A stretch of 8,964 nt of DNA, taken from assembly GCA_016929465.1 (NCBI GenBank), contig JAFGIT010000181.1:1-8964 (forward strand), read 5' to 3'. The notes below the pieces were generated by a model. That model was not told the DNA's origin, searched no databases, and saw only the letters and a program-made list of their open reading frames with translations. Of the stretch, positions 1-4,682 are shown in pieces. The DNA is from Candidatus Coatesiibacteriota bacterium. Lineage in GTDB: Bacteria > B130-G9. How positions within the stretch are numbered: position 1 is the first letter of the stretch; every line of letters begins with the position of its first letter. The position numbers and the translations under genes are program-made.

Positions 1-53
1 AATCATAGGGCGATTCACTGAAACCAATACTGGCCTTAGATTACCTGCAATTT

Positions 54-73
54 TGAGTCACACCCTTGACTCA
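54..73. repeat. Inverted repeat overlapping the -35 box; possible operator
   Basis: A perfect 7-base inverted repeat is present: TGAGTCA at 54-60 and TGACTCA at 67-73, separated by CACCCT. The right arm contains most of the candidate -35 hexamer at 66-71, so a dimeric repressor bound here could block the promoter. There is no regulator gene in the window and no named operator family that I can assign. A 7-base dyad can also occur by chance. Confidence 0.3.
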
Positions 74-93
74 GAGTCGGCTATTGCTAATAT
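66..93 (+). promoter_or_regulatory. Sigma70-type promoter for the membrane protein pseudogene
   Basis: The sequence shows TTGACT (66-71), a 16-base spacer and TAATAT (88-93). That is 5 of 6 matches to the -35 consensus and 4 of 6 to the -10 consensus. Transcription would begin near base 100, giving a leader of about 57 bases before the proposed TTG start. That matches the leader lengths inferred for the other two promoters in the window, which supports the call. Confidence 0.5.
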
Positions 94-142
94 CACCCCA
101 ATGTATCTGGCGAGCACAGCCGGCGGTCAATCAGTAAAATTC

Positions 143-147
143 GGAGG
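143..147 (+). promoter_or_regulatory. Ribosome binding site (GGAGG) deciding a TTG start
   Basis: GGAGG lies 9 bases before the TTG at 157-159. That TTG is in frame with the membrane-protein coding sequence. No ATG or GTG is better placed in this frame, so the site is the main argument for starting the broken gene at 157 rather than at the internal TTG at 250. Confidence 0.5.
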
Positions 148-156
148 TTCTGGATT

Positions 157-1541
157 TTGGATAAAACGGGGAGGCCCTCGTTTCATTACATCCTGTTGTA
201 GCTATTAATATTCGGACTGATCGGGGTCCTTTATCTACCGACCCTCAAGTTGGGCCTCTTCGCCGACGATTTCGGTTTCCATGGACAAAGGGAGCTCGGA
301 CCGGCCTTTGTCGATTATTTCTTCAAAGGGAAGCGGCCAGGGCTGAATCCGGATGAGTACTCGTATTTCCGCCCTCTGGGTGCCTATGTCTGGGCGCTCA
401 AATACGCTGCGTTTGGGGAGCGACTCGATTAATACCACGCAATTGCAATCATCGTTCATCTGATCAATGTCTTTCTCGTCTCTGTCGTTGCACGGAGACT
501 GCTGGGCTTTGACCGCATCTGGTCGTCCCTTGCCTCGCTGCTATTTGCCGTTTTCTGGTTCAACTTCGAGACGGTGGCCTGGCTTGCGGCCAATAATGCC
601 GCCATCTGCATGGCGTTTTATCTGTCGGCGGTTCTATTTTCGGTTCGGTATATCCGTCGAGGCGGCATCGGCTCGCTACTCGCCCTGTCCCTCTCTGTGC
701 TTCTCGCCTTGGCCAGCAAGGAGTTTGCGATGACCATGCCCATCTTCATCGGGCTGGTATTGTTTCTTCCTTTCGAGAGACCCGAGGAAGGGACGAGAGG
801 AAGGATTCTGACGGCGCTGTCGATCTCGGTCGCCCTGACGGTGGGCTATATCGTGTTGAGGCGCGCGCTGGCTTTCAGAACTGAATTCCCGCAGAACACC
901 CTAAGCCTATTGCTTAAGAGCGCCCACGGCATTTTCACGATCCTGTGGTCTCCGCTTGGATATGGTCTCATTGGCGTGCTCAGCGCGCTCTTTGTCATTT
1001 CATGTCTCTTTTGGGCCAGAACGAGGATTCTGGCTCTGCTGGTTCTCCTTCTGCTTGGGCCCGTCTTCATCCAGGTTCCGGAGATGAGAAATTGCTATCC
1101 CGCCAGCGTCCCGCTCTCGCTCATGATCGCGACGGCGCTAAGGGCTTTCTGCGAGAGGCCCAGGCCCAAAGTCGCGTGGTATCAGGCTGGACTGCTAATT
1201 GTGCTGACGTGTGGCATTCTCATCGCGTTCGTGTCGCAGAACGGCCCGAGTCTCCCGTTCGTGCTGGGGGGCCTCTCATTGGCTCTCATTCTGTTGGCAT
1301 ACGGTTGGAGAAAGGGGAGGATTCAGGCCTCATGCCTTCCGAGCTTCGCGCTAGCCGCCTTCATTGCGGCCAGCCATTTCGGCCTGCGATGGACTTTCCC
1401 TGGGAATGCAAGACCGGCCGCAGAGCCATGGGCCCACAGGGGAGTATCATCCATCAACTGCCCGATAGAATCGCGCAGCTTATAGCCCCGCCGGCCCGGC
1501 CGTCCGATATGGATTACGAGGCGCTGATTTTCGATAAGTAG
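157..1541 (+). pseudogene. Broken GT-C/PMT-like (GT39-like) multi-pass membrane glycosyltransferase
   Basis: Read in one frame from TTG 157, the product begins with a short polar stretch (MDKTGRPS) and a first membrane helix ending in YLPTLKLG. An ADDF motif follows (codons 262-273), the acidic motif in the first outer loop typical of lipid-linked-sugar-using GT-C enzymes. Next come a YFRPLGAYVW-like segment, an FETVAWLAANN segment and about ten hydrophobic helices. The frame is interrupted by TAG at 199-201 inside helix 1 and by TAA at 430-432. It then runs open to a stop at 1483-1485. Near 1439-1442 a missing G in a G run would move the frame to one that continues as SIIHQLPDRIAQLIAPP and stops at 1539-1541. 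That restored tail is my inference. The repaired length, about 460 residues, is within the range for such proteins. Promoter and ribosome site look intact, so decay is probably recent, unless these are sequencing errors. The sugar donor and acceptor cannot be told. Confidence 0.65.
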
Positions 1542-1593
1542 GAGCGCTCGCCTAGTGCAAGGAGATGGTTCGCAAATGGAAGAGCGCGTTCGG

Positions 1594-1611
1594 GAGGGCG
1601 AGCCCTCTTTT
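1594..1611 (+). terminator. Candidate rho-independent terminator after the membrane protein
   Basis: GAGGG (1594-1598), loop CGAG and CCCTC (1603-1607) form a 5 bp stem directly followed by TTTT (1608-1611). It lies about 53 bases after the last stop of the plus-strand pseudogene and in the right orientation for it. The stem and U-tract are short, so it would be a modest terminator. The rest of 1542-1696 shows nothing clear. Confidence 0.45.
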
Positions 1612-1696
1612 GTGGACACAACGCCTGTCCCGCTAAATCCCAGATCTAATTCAGCATCATTTCATGTCAGTCATCGGCATGACCAGAAACTTGGAG

Positions 1697-2425
1697 CTAA
1701 TCAGCATCCATGCAGCATCGGAATCCGAATGTGCGGTAGCTGTAATTCTTCTTGTTTCCGTTCGTTACGTATGACGGGAAGTTCTTGCCCTTGACACCAT
1801 AGCAGCCACCGAGCTGTATCATGCGCCTCCAGCCCCAATATCCGGAATATCGCGTGCTGGTGCTGTCCGATGTCCATTCCCAGAGATTCCCGGTCATGTC
1901 ATAGACACCGTAGTCGCTCTTGCATTCAGGCCTCATTCCCGACGCCTCGAGAGTGGAAGGCTCCTCGCCCAGGCCATCTCTGCTCTCGGACGCATTGCAG
2001 CGATCTCTTATGTACGTCTTTCCGTAACAGAAATCCTTCAAATCAGGGCCCTGGCAAGCCCTGAGCCATTCGTGCATTGAGCAAAGCCTCTTCCCCAATT
2101 CATGGCACTTGCTCTGAGCCTCAATAAACGAGACATTGCTGAGCGGGAACTCCCCGGCGACGTTGGGGAACTCATACTTGTCGATGAAGAAGCCCTCAGC
2201 GACCTCCTCCACCGCGTAGTCCTTTAGCCATGCGCCATGCTCATGCCTTCGCTCAAATACACGCACTTTCACCTCTCCGGGAGGCACATATACCATGCCC
2301 GAAGGAGGGTTTCCGGCGCCGTATCTCTTGTCCGCGTGAGAGGTCTTGCCTCCGAGACTACAGCCCTGATATGAAATGAGTACCAGTCCCAAGAAAGCAG
2401 CTATCGCGTTTCGTTTCAAATGCAT
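1697..2425 (-). CDS. Lipoprotein with an FGE-sulfatase (SUMF1/PvdO-like) domain
   Basis: The 242-residue product begins MHLKRNAIAAFLGLVLISYQGC, an export signal with a lipobox-like end at Cys22. The -3 to -1 residues YQG are atypical for a lipobox. Residues ~43-238 form a formylglycine-generating-enzyme-like domain. The landmarks are GMVYVPPG (43-50), FFIDKYEFPN (79-88), an SF.EA..KC..LGKRLC..HEWLRAC segment (99-124), YGVYDMTGNLWEWTSD (172-187), LGGCYG (205-210) and FGFRCC (233-238). Nine cysteines besides Cys22 (107, 115, 124, 133, 143, 168, 208, 237, 238) sit at places often cysteine in the secreted Myxococcota-type variant. The usual catalytic pair just before the final Arg-rich motif of true FGE is not evident, so a binding or structural role is more likely than sulfatase activation. 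It is the second gene of an operon, starting 19 bases after the propeller gene. The ATG has AGGAGGT four bases upstream. Confidence 0.85.
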   Translation of the reverse strand: MHLKRNAIAAFLGLVLISYQGCSLGGKTSHADKRYGAGNPPSGMVYVPPGEVKVRVFERRHEHGAWLKDYAVEEVAEGFFIDKYEFPNVAGEFPLSNVSFIEAQSKCHELGKRLCSMHEWLRACQGPDLKDFCYGKTYIRDRCNASESRDGLGEEPSTLEASGMRPECKSDYGVYDMTGNLWEWTSDSTSTRYSGYWGWRRMIQLGGCYGVKGKNFPSYVTNGNKKNYSYRTFGFRCCMDAD

Positions 2426-2429
2426 TGTT

Positions 2430-2436
2430 ACCTCCT
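2430..2436 (-). promoter_or_regulatory. Ribosome binding site of the FGE-like lipoprotein
   Basis: On the minus strand AGGAGGT lies four bases before the ATG at 2425-2423. It falls within the 19-base gap after the preceding stop, as expected for an internal operon gene translated from a shared message. Confidence 0.8.
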
Positions 2437-2444
2437 GAATTGGC

Positions 2445-3791
2445 CTACTCCACTTTTATTTCAAAGGTCGAGATGTTACTGCTCAACTTGTCGAGGCGGT
2501 CCTCGAACATGAAGCCTATTATTAGGACATATTCTCCAGGTGCGGCGGGGGCTCGCCCGATGTCGATTGCGCCCATGTATATCGGGGCACGATATTGTGC
2601 CCAGAAACTCTCCAAGAGCGGTTTTGGCTCATTCGTGAGGTCGGGTAGGAAGAGCCATTCTCCGGTCGCCTTATTCCAAAAGGCGGCATAGAGGTCGGTC
2701 ATGACGCCGACCCAAGATGTGTTCCGCGCCATCGTGTTTATTCCGACGATCTCACTCGGTCTATAGGTCTCCTTCACTGGAAGGAATTCGAACTCGATGC
2801 CATCCCAATCGACCTCCATCATCACGATCATCTCATCCGTTATGACAAAGATGTTCTCGAAATGATCCAATATGACATCCTGTGGCGTACCAGTGAGGAA
2901 ATCGCATGTGTAGTGCGTCCACTCCTTGGTGTTGCGATTCCATCTCGCCAACTGGCCATTCTCCAAAGCGCACCAGGGGCAGATGTCTCGATCAACCACA
3001 AGCCTGACTATCGGCGCGTTTGGCTCTGGATAGCCTTGTGAGACGAGGCTATAAAAGCTCTCTTGCCTCTGAGCGAATAAGTGCCCCTCGCCAACCGCCC
3101 AGGATTCCCGGGCCCCGCAAAGCTGAATCTGCTCTATCTCGCAATATGGGTCCTGCTCAGGTTCCAAGAGGCTCCAAGTGGTGCTCGTGTCGAAGTTCCA
3201 ATAGTAGAATTCGCCCTCTACGCAAGCCCATCGAGATATGCCCCGCCAGGCGTCGATCTCAGAGATTTGGCCGTAACTGGGCGCGGAAATCCAATGGCCT
3301 CCACCATGCCGCCAATCCGTCCTTTGAATGCCATCATCTTGCCCATAGGACAGAACCCAATCGTCGTCGTCAAAGCAAGTCGTATATTGCCGTTCGGAAT
3401 GCGGCCAGCCCATCTCGATTTCACGGTATTCATCATCTATGTAATAGCCCAGGTTCATTTCCTCACCGATTAGAATTGAATTTCGAGGACCGGGGCAGAT
3501 GCTCCAGACTCTTTCATCACGTTCGATATTCACCCAGGACTCGCCATCCCATCGGCCCAAAATGAAAGAATCGTCCCCATCGCAACCGGTATCGCACACC
3601 CATAGGCGATTTCTGGAGTCGAAGGCGCAACAGCGATCACTCAATGGATCTCTAGTAACTCCCACGTCGGAGATGATTCGCCATTTCTCCTCGCCGGGAA
3701 TGGGAAATTGGATTTGTCCCGCCTGGCTGAGAGCATACATAAGAAGCACTACGGGAATCAGTGTTAGACTGAAGACGCTGGATCGGGCCAT
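2445..3791 (-). CDS. Secreted beta-propeller-like protein with a C-terminal domain shared with the giant repeat protein
   Basis: The product is 448 residues from the ATG at 3791. Residues 1-24 form a signal peptide (MARSSV, a hydrophobic core, then SQA before Gly25). Residues ~35-335 hold repeated short strands of the kind seen in two-component-regulator or NHL-type propellers: FDSRNRLWVCDTG (58-69), GRWDGESWVNI (79-89), the WAVGEG segment near 231 and LENGQLARWN (276-285). I could not fix the blade number. Twelve cysteines occur, including a CPWC at 271-274. Residues 336-448 resemble the terminal domains of the large protein at 4683-8964 (shared core TDLY, GEWLFLPDL, EP, PGEY). An in-frame ATG at 3857 would add 22 residues, but it lies inside the -10 box and has no ribosome site. 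ATG 3791 has AGGAGGT and is preferred. It is first in an operon with the FGE-like lipoprotein. Ligand unknown. Confidence 0.8.
   Translation of the reverse strand: MARSSVFSLTLIPVVLLMYALSQAGQIQFPIPGEEKWRIISDVGVTRDPLSDRCCAFDSRNRLWVCDTGCDGDDSFILGRWDGESWVNIERDERVWSICPGPRNSILIGEEMNLGYYIDDEYREIEMGWPHSERQYTTCFDDDDWVLSYGQDDGIQRTDWRHGGGHWISAPSYGQISEIDAWRGISRWACVEGEFYYWNFDTSTTWSLLEPEQDPYCEIEQIQLCGARESWAVGEGHLFAQRQESFYSLVSQGYPEPNAPIVRLVVDRDICPWCALENGQLARWNRNTKEWTHYTCDFLTGTPQDVILDHFENIFVITDEMIVMMEVDWDGIEFEFLPVKETYRPSEIVGINTMARNTSWVGVMTDLYAAFWNKATGEWLFLPDLTNEPKPLLESFWAQYRAPIYMGAIDIGRAPAAPGEYVLIIGFMFEDRLDKLSSNISTFEIKVE
2448..2786 (-). other. Terminal domain copy C in the propeller protein
   Basis: This encodes residues 336-448, the last 113 residues before the stop. 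Aligned by eye with the two terminal domains of the giant protein it matches at a DLY strand (TDLY vs ADLY and VDLY), a GEWLFLPDL vs GETLFYPTL vs VQLYWPGL strand, a following EP/TP turn, and a PGEYVLI vs PGTYYWLA vs PGQYSFMA strand near the end. I do not know a named family for it. Confidence 0.6.
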
Positions 3792-3795
3792 TGCC

Positions 3796-3802
3796 ACCTC
3801 CT
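3796..3802 (-). promoter_or_regulatory. Ribosome binding site deciding the propeller gene start
   Basis: AGGAGGT on the minus strand, four bases before ATG 3791-3789. Its spacing equals that of the downstream lipoprotein gene. It rules in favour of this start over the upstream in-frame ATG at 3857. Confidence 0.85.
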
Positions 3803-3855
3803 TTAGATATCTCCGGAGAACATAAATACACCGCGGCCAGGCGGAGGTGAGTCCC

Positions 3856-3884
3856 ATTAAGCTATATCGAGAGATCTATGTCAA
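3856..3884 (-). promoter_or_regulatory. Sigma70-type promoter of the propeller/lipoprotein operon
   Basis: On the minus strand a perfect TTGACA (3884-3879) is followed by exactly 17 bases and CTTAAT (3861-3856), 4 of 6 to the -10 consensus. Transcription would start near 3849 and give a leader of about 58 bases. It is the best promoter in the window. No T-rich UP element or clear operator is visible beside it. Confidence 0.65.
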
Positions 3885-3902
3885 TCCGGAACACTCGGGT
3901 AA

Positions 3903-3934
3903 CGCTCCGAGGCAGACGGTGCTGCCCCGGAGTG
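3903..3934 (-). terminator. Hairpin after the OsmC-like gene, likely transcript end
   Basis: Bases 3903-3915 and 3922-3934 pair over 13 positions with one A-C mismatch and one G-T wobble, closing a six-base loop. It lies 35 bases past the OsmC-like stop and just upstream of the next promoter, so it probably separates the two units. On the minus strand only two T's follow the stem. The plus strand has a T-rich flank (3935-3946) but no gene reads that way here. Confidence 0.45.
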
Positions 3935-3968
3935 CTTATTCTTATTCATCCGAGATTTCGCTAGAGGT

Positions 3969-4421
3969 TTAGCCGCCGGCCACCTTGATGTCGGCGTTGA
4001 TCTTGATCTCGGTCTTCATCGATGACGAGATGAGGCAGCGCTTCTTCGAATCCGCGAGTGCAGTTCTAACCTGCTCCGGATCCTGTGTCTCTGGGATCTC
4101 TATGTGCACATCAAGCACTATTTCGGAGAACATAAATTCTCTGCCGACGTATTCGAGCCTACTATCGGCTTTGCTCTTATATGAGACGAAACTTACACCA
4201 TTACGCTTCGCCTGGGAGATAAACGACAATAGAACGCAGACCTCGAGCGACGAGACGAATAATTCCTCAGGGGTCCACATATTATTGGGGCTGCCCTTAC
4301 AGAAAACCGGGGGACAGGCAATAGGAATACCTGGCTTGTCCGGCGCGTGGGCGATACCCTGATGTTCCTTGGTCCATTCTAGAGATGTTGGGAAGTGGAA
4401 TATCTTCTGGCCTTCCGACAT
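3969..4421 (-). CDS. OsmC-family thiol peroxidase-like protein
   Basis: The 150-residue product has the normal length and pattern of the OsmC/Ohr superfamily, cytoplasmic dimers that reduce organic hydroperoxides using two cysteines. Landmarks are W16 with G22, IPIACPP (32-38), the helix motif TPEELFVSSLEVC with Cys62, a YKSKADSRLEY strand (81-91), EIVLDVHIEIPE (100-111) and KKRCLISSSM with Cys129. The spacing of Cys62 and Cys129 fits the redox pair. Glu52/53 are present, but there is no Arg before residue 73, whereas classic Ohr/OsmC use an N-terminal Arg to activate the cysteine. This resembles the less studied W.PEEL subfamily, so peroxidase activity is likely but not certain. Extra cysteines occur at 36 and 41. 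The ATG follows GGAGG by four bases. It appears monocistronic, with its own promoter and flanking hairpins. Confidence 0.88.
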   Translation of the reverse strand: MSEGQKIFHFPTSLEWTKEHQGIAHAPDKPGIPIACPPVFCKGSPNNMWTPEELFVSSLEVCVLLSFISQAKRNGVSFVSYKSKADSRLEYVGREFMFSEIVLDVHIEIPETQDPEQVRTALADSKKRCLISSSMKTEIKINADIKVAGG

Positions 4422-4472
4422 TGTTCCTCCGAGCTATTCAAATGTGCTGTTATGATCCTCTGTAATTTCAGT

Positions 4473-4482
4473 TTGTGCACAA
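4473..4482. repeat. Perfect 10-base palindrome at the OsmC-like promoter
   Basis: TTGTGCACAA is a perfect palindrome overlapping the proposed -10 box and transcription start of the OsmC-like gene. The position suits a repressor site. It is short and matches no operator I can name with confidence. Confidence 0.3.
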
Positions 4483-4507
4483 TAGGGGATACGCGCCGCT
4501 ATGGCAA
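4479..4507 (-). promoter_or_regulatory. Candidate promoter of the OsmC-like gene
   Basis: On the minus strand TTGCCA (4507-4502, 5 of 6 to consensus) is followed by 17 bases and TATTGT (4484-4479, 4 of 6). The start would lie near 4472, giving a leader of about 50 bases, similar to the other two units in the window. Palindromes sit on the -10 side (4473-4482) and just upstream of the -35 (4511-4523). Confidence 0.45.
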
Positions 4508-4510
4508 GCA

Positions 4511-4523
4511 GGAGATAATCTCC
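4511..4523. repeat. Palindrome GGAGAT-A-ATCTCC upstream of the OsmC-like -35
   Basis: Two perfect 6-base arms flank one central A, four bases upstream of the proposed -35 box. The half-site GAGAT recurs at 4526-4530 and 4561-4565, so four copies (one inverted) fall within about 55 bases. This is a plausible regulator-binding cluster. No cognate regulator is in the window. Confidence 0.35.
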
Positions 4524-4558
4524 ATGAGATCCTTGAGCCAGGGCATTGGTGCATCGTT

Positions 4559-4575
4559 CTGAGATGTTGTCTCAG
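4559..4575. repeat. Inverted repeat CTGAGA-N5-TCTCAG
   Basis: Perfect 6-base arms flank a TGTTG loop, between the giant gene's end and the OsmC-like promoter. No U-tract follows on the minus strand. It may be a regulator half-site pair (it contains GAGAT) or a weak hairpin. Confidence 0.25.
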
Positions 4576-4625
4576 CCTGTATTGATGCAGATCGTACTGA
4601 TTTTTCCCAATGGGGCACAATTGAG

Positions 4626-4662
4626 GGCCCGGGAACCAGCCGGGCGGCTAGGTTCCCAGGCC
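4626..4662 (-). terminator. Long GC-rich hairpin after the giant repeat gene
   Basis: GGGAACC (4631-4637) pairs with GGTTCCC (4651-4657). Inside it AGCC (4638-4641) pairs with GGCT (4646-4649), leaving one bulged A. Outside it GGCC (4626-4629) pairs with GGCC (4659-4662) across one mismatch. The structure is 21 bases beyond the stop of the giant gene, so it is well placed as its 3' end. The minus-strand flank (CTCAATTG) lacks a real U-run, so it may stabilise the message or need another factor. Confidence 0.5.
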
Positions 4663-4682
4663 AGGTCGATATCTAGTCGGCT

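Noticed and set aside
2-208. Plus-strand frame open from the window edge to TAA at 206-208 (68 residues).
   Set aside because: It shows no recognisable motif, runs through the promoter and ribosome site of the next gene, and overlaps that gene's start in another frame. Chance openness is the simpler reading.
199-432. Stop codon reassignment or readthrough in the membrane protein gene.
   Set aside because: The interrupting codons are TAG and TAA. Both codons are used as true terminators by the four other genes of the window (TAG twice, TAA twice), and a frameshift is also suspected, so gene decay fits better.
945-1541. Separate plus-strand gene in the third frame.
   Set aside because: It lies under the strongly hydrophobic membrane-protein frame and lacks motifs for most of its length. 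Only its last ~30 codons are credible, as the frameshifted tail of the pseudogene.
1323-1619. Minus-strand open frame opposite the end of the membrane protein gene.
   Set aside because: Arg/Pro-rich composition typical of an antisense shadow, no ribosome site and no family resemblance.
1670-1683. GTCAT-CGGC-ATGAC stem just after the FGE-like lipoprotein stop, considered as its terminator.
   Set aside because: Only 5 bp, AT-containing stem and no U-tract on the minus strand; too weak to call.
3020-3565. Plus-strand open frames (3020-3565, 3081-3473) opposite the propeller gene.
   Set aside because: Low-complexity Arg/Ser/Pro translations without ribosome sites. The opposite strand has a signal peptide, propeller-like repeats and a good start.
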